A stretch of 64,000 bases of DNA from Kozakia baliensis (GTDB lineage: Bacteria; Pseudomonadota; Alphaproteobacteria; Acetobacterales; Acetobacteraceae). Below are positions 24,237 through 32,969 of the stretch, piece after piece. How positions within the stretch are numbered: position 1 is the first letter of the stretch; each line of letters starts with the position of its first letter. The notes under the pieces were generated by a model. That model was not told the DNA's origin. It saw only the letters and a program-made list of their open reading frames with translations, and did not search any database. The translations under genes were made by a program, and so were the position numbers. The stretch spans positions 2,398,501 to 2,462,500 of the forward strand of contig NZ_CP014674.1 of the NCBI RefSeq assembly GCF_001787335.1, read 5' to 3'.

Positions 24237-25154
24237 ATGCGAGGATATGATCTCGATCTGCTGCGCTATCTTCAGGTTTTGATCGAGGAAGAAAGCGTCT
24301 CGTCCGCCGCGCGGCGGTTGCAAATCAGCGAACCGGCCATGAGCCGCAATCTCGCTAAGCTGCGGCAAGTGTTCGGCGATCCGATTTTGGTGCAATCGGG
24401 CCGACGCATGACGGCTTCTTCCTTCGCGCTCGGGCTACGAGACCGCGTTCAAACCGTGGTGCGTGACGCCGATCGGCTGATCGAAACGCGCGCCATGAAC
24501 GATCTGAGCGGGCTTTCCCCCCGCTTCACCATTCGCGCGAACGACCTGATCGTCGCGACCATCGCGCGACCCTTGTTGAGCACGCTCCGCCAGGATTGCC
24601 CGAACTGCACGCTGACTTTCGCGCCGGAGAGCGACGATCCGGCGAGCGACGCACTCCGGCAAGACGTGATCGACCTCTATATCGGCGCGACGGACACGCT
24701 GAAATCCGAGATACGCCGCCAGACCTTACTCCGCGACAAAATGCGCGCATTGGTCCGGCGCGATCATCCGATTTTAAGCGAAAAAATTACGCCGCAATCG
24801 CTTACGCGCTACAACCATATCAGCGTATCGCGACGCGGCCGTGCCCGTGGGCCGATCGATACGGCGCTAAAACAGGAGCATGGCCTGACCCGGCGCGTTA
24901 TCCTCACCGTGCCGACCTATCATGCGATGATCGAGAACATGCGTGACACCGATATGATTCTGGCGCTACCGGGCATGGTGATCGATCATATCTCCGTGGA
25001 AAAACTCGGCCTCACCGCCTTCGATTTTCCCCTCCAACTTCCGACGATCGATGCGTATCAGGCCTGGCATCCACGTTGGGACACCGACCCCACACATCGC
25101 TGGATGCGCGAGACTTTATTCCGCCTTGCCAAGGATGTTTGGAAAACGCTTTAA
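24237..25154 (+). CDS. LysR-family transcriptional regulator
   Basis: The N-terminal winged helix-turn-helix is clear: DLDLLRYLQVLIEEESVSSAARRLQISEPAMSRNLAKLRQVFGDPILVQSG. The C-terminal ligand-binding domain has the NodD/LinR-like subtype pattern (FTIRANDLIVATIARPLLSTL). Length is 305 residues, normal. The ATG at 24237 gives the canonical MRGYDLDLLR start. It is divergent from the tripartite efflux operon, the usual target layout, and convergent with the broken outer-membrane channel gene, with which it shares four bases at the stops. Confidence 0.93.
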   Translation: MRGYDLDLLRYLQVLIEEESVSSAARRLQISEPAMSRNLAKLRQVFGDPILVQSGRRMTASSFALGLRDRVQTVVRDADRLIETRAMNDLSGLSPRFTIRANDLIVATIARPLLSTLRQDCPNCTLTFAPESDDPASDALRQDVIDLYIGATDTLKSEIRRQTLLRDKMRALVRRDHPILSEKITPQSLTRYNHISVSRRGRARGPIDTALKQEHGLTRRVILTVPTYHAMIENMRDTDMILALPGMVIDHISVEKLGLTAFDFPLQLPTIDAYQAWHPRWDTDPTHRWMRETLFRLAKDVWKTL

Positions 25155-26212
25155 AACAGGCTGTTGAAGGCGAATTGCGGCGCGACGTTAATGCCAGTGT
25201 TATGCCCGGCAAAATAGGTGGAAACGCCTGCGATAATACCGAAACGCGACGACCAGTTATATTCGACGGCCGGCGCGATCAGCCAGTCGCTCGACGCCGC
25301 TCTTATCCGATCGACATTCGACGTTCCGTTCTGTTGTCCCCAGATACGTGCTCCGTTCGACCAGTCGCGTGCAAGATCCATGGCCAGAACCCAGCGCTGA
25401 TTGACGCCATATTCAAGCGAAAAGCCGGTCTGCCCGTTCATTCCAGGTCGCGCATAACCCTGGAACCCTTTCGTCGTGCCATAACTGCTGACATCGGAAA
25501 TCCGCGCCGCCGTCAGCGCACGCCGAAACGTGCCCCACATGCGCAAGCGCAATGCGTGATTTCCCGGCAGCGTGTAGGTGGACTGCTCCGTCAATGCGAG
25601 ACGAAACACATAAGAACCATTGCCGACGCCATCTTCGCCGCGCCCTAGATGGGAGTAGTCCCCCGTCGGGAATGAAACGCCTGCGAAGAGATTGAACATG
25701 GGAATGTAATGCACGGGATCGGCGTTAACGAAGCGCCAGATCAAATCGACTGGGAAATCCCCGAATTTCAGCCCACTCGTGGTGTTGTTTTGCTTCCAGC
25801 CATAATTGACGGCAGTATGCGCCTAGATGCTGAAATCATCGGTAATGCCATATTTATAGAGCGACGAATTGCTGACGGTTTCCTGCCTGGGATGCAAAGG
25901 GTGGCTCATGCCGTTCGCACCGAAATAACCGACCGGTTGGTTATAACTGTAATACGGCTCCCACCCGAAAATCCCGGCTTTAGCTTCAGCGCCAGAAGGT
26001 GAAATGAGCGATCCTGTATACCATTGCGTGTAAGGTTTTTCCGGCGCGACATCATCGGCGCGGGCCTCTGCGGATGCCCCGAAAACAAGGCAGAAGAGAA
26101 AAAACAAAAGCCCCTTGAAAGGGCCGAAATTTAGTTCAGGCTCTGCTGCATACTGCAATTTTTTGGCACGCTCATTTTGAAAGTTGCGTTTTCTCGTAAA
26201 GGAAAAACACAA
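25151..26212 (-). pseudogene. Outer-membrane channel of the phenol-MetA family, interrupted by an amber codon
   Basis: Two open frames, 25823-26212 and 25151-25744, are halves of one gene in the same reading frame. A single TAG at 25823-25825 separates them; the 26 codons after it also read as good family sequence (AHTAVNYGWKQNN). The first half holds a signal peptide (GLLFFLFCLVFGASAEARA) and the segment KAGIFGWEPYYSYNQPVGYF. The second half has the GVSFPTGDYSHLGRGEDG motif and closing beta-strands ending in NSLF. These fit the Phenol_MetA_deg / transporter beta-barrel family. The TAG could come from a CAG glutamine codon by one C-to-T change. The start is unclear: TTG at 26212 or 26158. It follows csoR on the same strand, so copper control is plausible. 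Confidence 0.8.
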
Positions 26213-26252
26213 AAAATCAAAATGAGGGGCGTTCCTATGTAAGTTATGTCGT

Positions 26253-26594
26253 TCAGCGGATCATCTTGCGGATGAGCTTCAGCAACTCATCGATTTCCGC
26301 ATCGCCTCCATTATTCATTACAGCGCGACGAACGCATCCATTGGCGTGAGAAGATAGGATTTGTACCGCCACGCTATCGAGCGCCGCTTTGACGGCGGAG
26401 ATTTGCGTCAGGATGTCCACGCAATAGCGATCGTCCTCGACCATATGACGCACGCCTGAAATCTGCCCTTCGATCCGGCGCAGGCGATTGGTGAGCGCTT
26501 TTTTGTCGGGTTGCGTCACATGCGGGCGTTCAGAAACATCCGATGGCGCACATTGAGAGCATGCTTGCTGAATGTCGTCATGATTATCTGCCAT
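26253..26594 (-). CDS. csoR: CsoR-type copper-sensing repressor
   Basis: This is a small all-helical repressor of the CsoR/RcnR/FrmR family. The metal site is the copper type: Cys58 in DDRYCVDIL, then His83 and Cys87 in SSHANGC, with the exact CsoR spacing (25 and 4 residues). The conserved DNA-contact helix is LTNRLRRIEGQISGVRHMVE. It also carries a Cys pair, CSQC, in its 30-residue N-terminal extension, which is not part of the usual site. Length is 113 residues. The gene downstream on the same strand is the interrupted outer-membrane channel, so its usual target may be lost. Confidence 0.9.
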   Translation of the reverse strand: MADNHDDIQQACSQCAPSDVSERPHVTQPDKKALTNRLRRIEGQISGVRHMVEDDRYCVDILTQISAVKAALDSVAVQILSSHANGCVRRAVMNNGGDAEIDELLKLIRKMIR

Positions 26595-26716
26595 CTATGT
26601 TGCTCCTCACGGGGAACAAACTAGCGTAGACACAACACATGCGCCAAACCGTCATGAATTTATCGATTTTTTCGGAAAATGAACCGCTCCAGATCAAAGC
26701 TTTAAAAGCTTGTTTC

Positions 26717-26791
26717 TGGAGCGGGCGATGGGATTCGAACCCACGACCCCAACCTTGGCAAGGTTGTGCTCTACCCCTGAGCTACGCCCGC
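26717..26791 (-). tRNA. tRNA-Gly (anticodon GCC)
   Basis: Complete cloverleaf on the minus strand. Acceptor GCGGGCG pairs with CGCCCGC, the anticodon loop TTGGCAA gives GCC, the T loop is GTTCGAATC and CCA is encoded. It reads glycine GGC and GGU. Confidence 0.96.
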
Positions 26792-26982
26792 GTTCCGTTG
26801 GACGGGTGAATACGGGGAATGTGATTTGGACGCAAGCCCTCTGCGAAAAAAAATGCATTTTTTTATTCTGTCGGACCCAGAATACGACGTTGGCCTTGCG
26901 CATGTCTGGGAGGAGGCCGATCTTACATCGTAAGTTCATGCCCTCTTGGGCTCTTCATTCCTTAGCAGGATATAGAATTTCC

Positions 26983-27984
26983 ATGGATTACATTATCGGA
27001 CAATCACGCTCTCCCGCGCCGGGTCAGTCTCCGTCCAATCCAGGAACAAGCGCTGCTTCCTTCGGCGCTCCCGCCGCATCGGGTGCTAGCAATGGCGCAC
27101 TGATCGTCGATGCGGATCAGCGCAGCTTCATGCCCGAAGTGCTGGACGCCAGCCGCGAAATCCCCGTTCTGGTCGATTTCTGGGCGCCGTGGTGCGGGCC
27201 GTGCAAACAATTGACGCCAATTCTGGAGCGCGTGGTCACGGCGGCGGGCGGGCGCGTCAAACTCGTGAAGGTCGATATCGAGGCCAATGCGGCATTGGCG
27301 GCGCAATTGGCCCAGATCGGGCTGCCGATCCAATCCATTCCATTGGTTGCTGCTTTCTATAAAGGGCAGATCCTTGATATTTTCCAAGGCGCGCAGCCGG
27401 AGAGCGAAGTGAAGCGCTTTGTGGAAAGCCTTCTGAAAGCCACGGGCGGCGCGATGCCGAGCGCGGATATTCTCGCTGCCGCGAATGCTGCCTTACAGGA
27501 AGGGAAAGCCGAACAAGCCGCTGGTCTGTTCAGTTCCCTTCTAGAAATCGAACCGGAAAACCCGGAAGGCTGGGGCGGCATGATTCGTGCGCTCATTGCT
27601 TTGGACGATGAGGAAGGCGCGCAGGAAGCACTCGCACAAGTTCCGCCCAATCTGTCCGAACACCCCGCCATTACCGGCGCGCGTGCCGCCCTGGCGCTGC
27701 ATACGGAAGGCCGTGCGGCGGCGGCGGCGCTCGATGGTTTGCGCCGCGATGTCGACGCCGCGCCCGATAATTACGATCTGCGCTTCAAACTCGCATCCGC
27801 ATTGAATGGCGCAGGCCATCGCGCCGAGGCCGCCCAGACTCTGCTCGATATCATCAAGGCCGACCGCAATTGGAACGAAGGGGCCGCGAAGGCGGAATTG
27901 CTACGTTTCTTCGAGGCCTGGGGCAACGCCGATCCGGCGACTCTTCCGGCACGCCGCAAGCTATCGTCGATCTTGTTCTCATGA
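26983..27984 (+). CDS. Thioredoxin-domain co-chaperone, YbbN/CnoX-like
   Basis: The protein joins an N-terminal thioredoxin fold (about residues 40-145) with TPR-like helical repeats (about 150-333). The active site is WCGPCK with Cys71 and Cys74, so unlike E. coli CnoX, which has SXXC, it keeps a full redox pair. CnoX/YbbN hands oxidised substrates to GroEL or DnaK; the same role is inferred. A Pro/Ser/Ala-rich tail of about 35 residues precedes the thioredoxin fold. The ATG at 26983 is the only sensible start. Its TGA overlaps the ATG of the next gene (ATGA). Confidence 0.9.
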   Translation: MDYIIGQSRSPAPGQSPSNPGTSAASFGAPAASGASNGALIVDADQRSFMPEVLDASREIPVLVDFWAPWCGPCKQLTPILERVVTAAGGRVKLVKVDIEANAALAAQLAQIGLPIQSIPLVAAFYKGQILDIFQGAQPESEVKRFVESLLKATGGAMPSADILAAANAALQEGKAEQAAGLFSSLLEIEPENPEGWGGMIRALIALDDEEGAQEALAQVPPNLSEHPAITGARAALALHTEGRAAAAALDGLRRDVDAAPDNYDLRFKLASALNGAGHRAEAAQTLLDIIKADRNWNEGAAKAELLRFFEAWGNADPATLPARRKLSSILFS

Positions 27985-28688
27985 GTTCTCCGCTGCCTTC
28001 TCATCTTCATATGGATGACGATATCCCCCGTCGCATCCCGCGCCCGCAGGATATGACGTTGGCGGATATTCCGCCGCGTTTGGGGCTGTTTCCATTACCC
28101 GGCGCGCTTCTGCTGCCCTGGGGAAAGCTGCCGCTCAATGTTTTCGAACCGCGCTATATTGCGCTGGTGGAAGACGCCCTGGCGACGCATCGTTTGATCG
28201 GCGTTATCCAGCCGCGTGACGAATATGATGAGGCGGACGAGCCGGATCTGCACAATATCGGTAGCTTGGGGCGAATTACGTCTTTCACGGAGCGCGCGGA
28301 TGGCAGCTACGCCATTACGCTGAGCGGCCTGACGCGCTTTCGCGTTCTACGGGAACAACTCGGCCCGCGCGGGTATCGCGAAGCCAGCATCGATGCATCC
28401 GGTTTCAGTGCCGATCTTACCGAATCGGAACCGACCAGCATCGACCGCAGCCGCCTCTTAGATTCGCTCAAGCGTTATTTCGATGCTCACAAGCTGCATA
28501 CGAGTTGGTCGGTCATCGAGGAAATGGAGGACGATACGTTGATGATCGTCCTCCCTATGCTGGTGCCGTTCAGCGCCGATGAAAAACAAAGCCTTCTGGA
28601 AGCGGATACGCTCTGCGCGCGCGCTGAACTTCTGCTATCCCTTCTCAACGACACGCCTGACGATATTTCAGACGCTGAGGACGAATAA
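27981..28688 (+). CDS. Lon substrate-binding-domain protein (no protease domain)
   Basis: This 235-residue protein consists of the Lon N-terminal (PUA-like) domain alone, marked by LGLFPLPGALLLPWGKLPLNVFEPRYIALVEDAL and the strand RLIGVIQPRDE. It lacks the AAA and serine-lysine protease parts. Such stand-alone proteins are widespread in alphaproteobacteria; their role is not established. It overlaps the thioredoxin-TPR gene by four bases and is followed six bases later by a Trm112-like gene, a conserved alphaproteobacterial trio. Confidence 0.88.
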   Translation: MSSPLPSHLHMDDDIPRRIPRPQDMTLADIPPRLGLFPLPGALLLPWGKLPLNVFEPRYIALVEDALATHRLIGVIQPRDEYDEADEPDLHNIGSLGRITSFTERADGSYAITLSGLTRFRVLREQLGPRGYREASIDASGFSADLTESEPTSIDRSRLLDSLKRYFDAHKLHTSWSVIEEMEDDTLMIVLPMLVPFSADEKQSLLEADTLCARAELLLSLLNDTPDDISDAEDE

Positions 28689-28694
28689 CCTATT

Positions 28695-28874
28695 ATGCCT
28701 GCCGATCTAGACCCCCGCCTGCTCTCCATGCTGGTTTGCCCCGTGACCAAAGGGCCTTTGGAATATGACCGCGAAGCGCAGGAACTGCGCAGCCCGCGCG
28801 CGCATCTGGCCTTTCCGATCCGTGATGGCATCCCCATCATGCTGCCGGAAGAAGCACGTCCGCTGACGGACTGA
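28695..28874 (+). CDS. Trm112/YcaR-family zinc-ribbon-like protein
   Basis: A 59-residue protein starting [25 protein letters not shown]. It has the Trm112 signature [14 protein letters not shown] and ends with the strand [19 protein letters not shown]. Only the first Cys of the usual zinc ribbon is kept, as in many bacterial YcaR proteins. Family members bind and stabilise methyltransferases or other enzymes. It is the third gene of an operon with the thioredoxin-TPR and Lon-domain genes. Confidence 0.88.
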   Translation: MPADLDPRLLSMLVCPVTKGPLEYDREAQELRSPRAHLAFPIRDGIPIMLPEEARPLTD

Positions 28875-28885
28875 TCTAGCCGCCG

Positions 28886-29200
28886 TTATTGCTGCGGCTG
28901 ACTCTGCCCATAAGACACTTCCGTATCGGGCGTAGCGAATTGCGGCGTCACTTCATGCGAACTGGTCGTCGTCGTGGCCAAGCCCGGCAATTCCGAAGGC
29001 CCGTTGGGGCTTGATGAGCCGAACGGCGGCGCAGGTGGCGCTTCTTCATAACCATGAAGACGATGAGGCGGCCTACCGGGAGGATGTCCAGGTGGGCCGT
29101 TTTCGGTCATGTCCGCTCTCGGTGGCCCGAAAGCATCGCTGGCGCAGCCCGCTAATCCGGGCAGAACACACAAGACCAGAAATGGTAGAAAGCGCCGCAT
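28886..29200 (-). CDS. Small proline-rich lipoprotein, function unknown
   Basis: The start at 29200 gives MRRFLPFLVLCVLPGLAGC with lipobox LAGC at Cys19. The mature part of about 85 residues is rich in Pro, Gly, Ser and Thr (PPGHPPGRPPHRLHGYEEAPPAPPF) and has no domain I recognise. It is likely a disordered surface or periplasmic lipoprotein. It is convergent with the Trm112-like gene and divergent from the phosphatase. Confidence 0.6.
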   Translation of the reverse strand: MRRFLPFLVLCVLPGLAGCASDAFGPPRADMTENGPPGHPPGRPPHRLHGYEEAPPAPPFGSSSPNGPSELPGLATTTTSSHEVTPQFATPDTEVSYGQSQPQQ

Positions 29201-29295
29201 GGCTTTTGTTCTATCAACCGAAATCAATTGCGACAATTGACGCCGCACGTCTCATGAGACAAGCACCAGCACCAACATCATAAGGGAGACGCCGC

Positions 29296-29958
29296 TTGTT
29301 CGAAGGCCCGCTTGCCACTGCCGCCGATCGCCGACGCGCATGGCTCGATAGTCTGTTCGTCGATCATGCCATCTTCCGCTTGCCTTGGACCAATCTGGCA
29401 CCAGTTGTTCCAGGTAAAATCTACCGTTGCAACCATCCAACGCCAGCACGTCTGGCGCGGCTAAAGCGACGGCTCGGCCTGAAAACCTTGGTCAATCTCC
29501 GCGGCCATCGCCGCTGCGGGTCGGACGCCCTCTCCCGCCATGCAGCGCAGCAAATCGGACTGTTCCATATCGATATGGCGTTCGAAAGCCGCGGCGCGCC
29601 GCATCGGGACCGCATCCTCAAATTCTACGATATCTACCGCACGCTCCAAACACCGATGCTGATGCATTGCAAATCCGGGGCGGACCGCGCCGGGCTGGCG
29701 TCTGGGCTGGTTGTCATGTTCGAGGGCGGCACCGCGAAAGAGGCGCTCAACCAGTTGCATTGGCGTTTTGGGCATTTCAACCGTTCACGCACCGGCATCC
29801 TCGACGCTTTTTTCCTTCGCTTTCAAAGCCAAGCTGAAGGCCGTATCGGCTTTGTGGACTGGGTGCGCGACGAGTATGACGAAGCCGCGCTCAAACGAGA
29901 TTTCGTTGCTGGGAAACTGGCTTCTTTCCTGACCGATCAGGTTTTGCGTCGAGAATAA
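29296..29958 (+). CDS. Cys-based protein/phosphoinositide-type phosphatase (CX5R)
   Basis: A dual-specificity-like phosphatase, 220 residues. The catalytic P-loop is HCKSGADRAG with Cys125 and Arg131. The preceding GLKTLVNLRG segment and FYDIYRTLQTPMLM are typical of the bacterial DSP/tyrosine phosphatase family. The start is TTG at 29296 with GGGAG seven bases upstream. No signal peptide is visible, so it acts in the cytoplasm. The substrate is unknown. It stands alone and converges with the XRE gene. Confidence 0.85.
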   Translation: MFEGPLATAADRRRAWLDSLFVDHAIFRLPWTNLAPVVPGKIYRCNHPTPARLARLKRRLGLKTLVNLRGHRRCGSDALSRHAAQQIGLFHIDMAFESRGAPHRDRILKFYDIYRTLQTPMLMHCKSGADRAGLASGLVVMFEGGTAKEALNQLHWRFGHFNRSRTGILDAFFLRFQSQAEGRIGFVDWVRDEYDEAALKRDFVAGKLASFLTDQVLRRE

Positions 29959-29961
29959 GCA

Positions 29962-30456
29962 TCATTCGTCATTCGGCGCATTCATGCTGCGGATAAGAGC
30001 AAGCATCTGTTTGCGCACTTTTTTGTCGGGAATGCCGTAATAATTACGCACCAGCTCGACTGCTTCCTTACTGCTGAGCAAAGAAACATCTTCCATCGGA
30101 GGCGCCTGATATTTCGGTGGAGGTCCTTCGAACGCTGAAACCTCTTCAGCAAAACCGCGAGGATTGTATGCTGGGAAATTACGTGTCGGCACTTTTTCCA
30201 AAGCTTTCCGGCCTGGCATTCCATCGTAAAAGTAAGCAACAGGCGTCTCGAGGATATCGGCGATCTCAGCTAAGCGCGCCGCCGTCACGCGATTTGTGCC
30301 ACGCTCGTATTTCTGCACTTGTTGAAACGTAACACCCAGTTCGTCCGCAAGTTTTTCCTGAGATATCTTCTTTTGGTTGCGAAACCGACGAATACAGTAG
30401 CCGATATGAATATCCTTCTCCCCTGCTGCAGAAGGATTTTTGTTATTCGCAGCCAT
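29962..30456 (-). CDS. XRE-family transcriptional regulator
   Basis: The N-terminal Cro/C1 helix-turn-helix spans about residues 18-78 (IGYCIRRFRNQKKISQEKLADELGVTFQQVQKYERGTNRV). A C-terminal tail with EAVELVRNYYGIPDKKVRKQMLALIRSM is shared by a group of alphaproteobacterial XRE regulators. Length is 164 residues. RBS GAAGGA lies a few bases before the ATG. A long inverted repeat sits 15-48 bases upstream of the start and may be its own operator. It follows lnt on the same strand. Confidence 0.88.
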   Translation of the reverse strand: MAANNKNPSAAGEKDIHIGYCIRRFRNQKKISQEKLADELGVTFQQVQKYERGTNRVTAARLAEIADILETPVAYFYDGMPGRKALEKVPTRNFPAYNPRGFAEEVSAFEGPPPKYQAPPMEDVSLLSSKEAVELVRNYYGIPDKKVRKQMLALIRSMNAPNDE

Positions 30457-30470
30457 GATTTCCTTCGATA

Positions 30471-30504
30471 CGCTTCATAACAACCTAAAGTTGTATATGA
30501 AGCG
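30471..30504. promoter_or_regulatory. Long inverted repeat before the XRE gene
   Basis: The arms CGCTTCATAACAAC (30471-30484) and GTTGTATATGAAGCG (30490-30504) pair over 14 bp with one bulged base around the loop CTAAA. It lies between the lnt stop and the XRE start. No T-run follows on the minus strand, so an operator or RNA leader structure is likelier than a terminator. Confidence 0.6.
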
Positions 30505-30516
30505 CGAATCCAGAAA

Positions 30517-32058
30517 TTACAACCTGGAATAACGTTTCCTGAAAGGGAAAAGGCTCAACGCCATACAGATCAACGTCAGGATAAATGGCGTAAGCCGCCC
30601 ATGGCCTGCAAAGAATGTCGGCGGGAGAGGCGACGGTAATGCCGCCACCAAAACACCCTCACGCCCCCAGCCTAGACGTGCCGTTTCCTGTCCGACCGCG
30701 CTATAAACGGCGGAGATGCCCGTATTGGCATCCTGAGCGACGGGCAACCCCTCCTCCACTGCCCGCATCCGCGCCGTAGCAAGATGCTGGCGTGGACCGG
30801 CGCTATCACCGAACCAAGCGTCATTCGTAATATTAAGAAGCCAATCTGGACGGGTCTTTCCCGTCACGCGCCCGGAAAAGATAACCTCATAACAGACCAT
30901 CGGCCCAACCGCGCCGAGAATCGGCAGGTTCCATGTCTTGAGGCCAAGACCTGGGGTCAATTGCCCTGGCAGCAGATTGAAGGGGATAAAGCGCGGCTGA
31001 TATTCCCCAAACGGCACCAACGTCGATTTATCGTAGATCGCGGCGATATTGCCGCTTTCATCCAAGGCAATGGCGCTGTTGAACCAGTGGCCATGGCCAT
31101 CGCGCCGATCTGAACCGATGACGCCCCATGTACCGTCCGCCGCACGCGCGATCATCCGGCGGGCGATATCGTCCTCATCCAGCAAGCCGGGAAAGCCCGA
31201 TTCCGGCCAGACATAGGCTACCGCACGATCGGGATAGTCTCTCCGCGCCTGCGTAATTCCTTGCGTCGTCAGACGTAGATAACGTTGGAAGGAAGCAATC
31301 GCGTCTTTTTGGCTCAAGACTTCCTTTTCGCTGATATTGCCCTGCGTCAACGCTAATACCGGATTGATGGTCGGCAAGACGTGGATGTGCGCCAGACGAT
31401 ACGCGCCCCAACCGCCCCATGCCGCCCATAAGACGAAAAGCCCGACAGCCCAACGTCGCCCTCTCCAGATGAGAAGCGCAGTTAAAACCGTGGCTAAGGT
31501 CAGCCCATCCACGCCGATGACCGAAGCGGGCTGGATCAAGGTATCTCCCAGTTTGCCGGGCCATTCCAAAGCGCTGCCGACCGGGTTCCAGGGAAAGCCG
31601 CTGAAAAGAAAAATGCGGCCCATGTCGGCCAAAGTCCAACTTCCGGCAAATAGGAACATGCGTCGCCAACCGGGAGCGACATACCGACATAACGCAGCCG
31701 GAAAAGCGGCGAACGGGGCCAAGATCAATGCGCAGCCCGGTGATGCAATCGGCACAGCCCACCAATATTCGTGCACACGGGTCAAAATCGCATCGGTGAG
31801 CCAATACAGCCCTGCCGTATGAAAACCGAGGCCGAACCAGAACCCACACCAAGCAGCCCGCTTCCAGTTCCCGGCATCTTCCGCACAGCGATAGAGGAAA
31901 AGCAGCCCGATGGATAAAAGTGGCAAGGCGAAAACCGGCGGGAACGTTGCGGCCGCCAGGGCACCGGCCAATAGCAACGCGACGACCAGCCGCCAGCCAT
32001 GCCAGGGTAGCGCGTCAGCCACTTCAGCGCGCGGCCCACGACGAAACCAATTCGGCAT
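30517..32058 (-). CDS. lnt: Apolipoprotein N-acyltransferase
   Basis: Lnt adds the third acyl chain to the N-terminal cysteine of lipoproteins in the inner membrane. Six or so membrane helices (residues about 25-225) precede a nitrilase-like periplasmic domain. The catalytic triad is visible: Glu in YVWPESGFPG, Lys in YDKSTLVPFGEY and Cys in MVCYEVIF. A last helix near residues 485-505 anchors the C-terminus. Length is 513 residues. It lies 14 bases after olsB, in a leftward run with fur. Confidence 0.95.
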   Translation of the reverse strand: MPNWFRRGPRAEVADALPWHGWRLVVALLLAGALAAATFPPVFALPLLSIGLLFLYRCAEDAGNWKRAAWCGFWFGLGFHTAGLYWLTDAILTRVHEYWWAVPIASPGCALILAPFAAFPAALCRYVAPGWRRMFLFAGSWTLADMGRIFLFSGFPWNPVGSALEWPGKLGDTLIQPASVIGVDGLTLATVLTALLIWRGRRWAVGLFVLWAAWGGWGAYRLAHIHVLPTINPVLALTQGNISEKEVLSQKDAIASFQRYLRLTTQGITQARRDYPDRAVAYVWPESGFPGLLDEDDIARRMIARAADGTWGVIGSDRRDGHGHWFNSAIALDESGNIAAIYDKSTLVPFGEYQPRFIPFNLLPGQLTPGLGLKTWNLPILGAVGPMVCYEVIFSGRVTGKTRPDWLLNITNDAWFGDSAGPRQHLATARMRAVEEGLPVAQDANTGISAVYSAVGQETARLGWGREGVLVAALPSPLPPTFFAGHGRLTPFILTLICMALSLFPFRKRYSRL

Positions 32059-32072
32059 AAAGCTTCTTGTAC

Positions 32073-32969
32073 TTATTCGAGCGCGTCGCGTAAGCGGCGT
32101 TCGTAGTGGCGGTAATATTTATCCGCCAGCAATTCGCTTTTCACCAATACGGCAATATCGGTGGTGTTGAACTGGCTATCCACCACAGCGCCATCGCCAA
32201 CATACCCCCCCAGCCGCAAATAACCTTTGATCAAAGGCGGAAGCTTGGCAAGGCAACGCCGATGGTCGAGCGAATGCGGGTCGCTTCTCTGCATATCGAC
32301 ATAGCGCTCAGGCAGGGCCCGGATACGCAAGGCGGGAGGCGCAAGATGATTATGATAAAGGAACGTCAGTTCATCGCGCATCTGCTCCGGATCGGTGCCC
32401 GGAAGGCTGGCGCAACCGAACAGAACGTCGATGCGATGAAGAAAAATGTAAGAGGCAATGCCACGCCAAAGCAGTTGCATCGCCGAACGGCCACGATAAT
32501 TACGATCGACGCAGGAACGCCCGACCTCCAGCAAACGCCCTGGAAATTCGGTCAGCGGCGTAATGTCGTATTCGCTCGACGTATAATACCGCCCGATTTT
32601 CGAGGCGGCATCGCTGCGTAGGAGACGATAGGTTCCAACGACGCCTTCCGCCCCCGAGGAAACCGAATGATCGATCACCAGAAGATGATCGGCCACCTCG
32701 TCAAATTCATCGATATCGCGCTTTAGGCGGGCTGTTCGGGCATCAGCGTGCGCGCCCATTTCCTCGAAAAACACGCGGTAGCGAAGCGCCTGCGCAGCCT
32801 CACGTTCCGCCTGCGTTTCGGCAATGCGCACGCCAAGCTGGCCGCCGCGCAATTCCGGAAAACCGTCGCGCTGCAAATCCAGCGTCGAGAGCGTATCTCC
32901 CTGACGCAAGGCGGCGTCTCCGCCTACCAAGATGCGCAGCATATCTGCACGAGAAGGCTTCGTGCTCAT
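32073..32969 (-). CDS. olsB: Ornithine N-alpha-acyltransferase-like GNAT protein (OlsB family)
   Basis: OlsB moves a 3-hydroxyacyl chain from ACP to ornithine, the first step of ornithine-lipid synthesis. The family core is present: RIAETQAEREAAQALRYRVFFEEMGA, DEFDEVADHLLVID and LLEVGRSCVDRNYRGRSAMQLLW, a GNAT acyl-donor site. Length is 298 residues, as usual. The O-acyltransferase OlsA is not in this window. Its ATG overlaps the fur stop by four bases and lnt follows, so this is an envelope-lipid operon. The exact amino acid accepted is inferred, not shown. Confidence 0.87.
   Translation of the reverse strand: MSTKPSRADMLRILVGGDAALRQGDTLSTLDLQRDGFPELRGGQLGVRIAETQAEREAAQALRYRVFFEEMGAHADARTARLKRDIDEFDEVADHLLVIDHSVSSGAEGVVGTYRLLRSDAASKIGRYYTSSEYDITPLTEFPGRLLEVGRSCVDRNYRGRSAMQLLWRGIASYIFLHRIDVLFGCASLPGTDPEQMRDELTFLYHNHLAPPALRIRALPERYVDMQRSDPHSLDHRRCLAKLPPLIKGYLRLGGYVGDGAVVDSQFNTTDIAVLVKSELLADKYYRHYERRLRDALE

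Noticed and set aside
26253-26594. FrmR (formaldehyde) or RcnR (nickel/cobalt) identity for the small repressor
   Set aside because: The Cys-His-Cys spacing matches the copper-sensing CsoR set; RcnR needs extra N-terminal His and FrmR lacks the third ligand.
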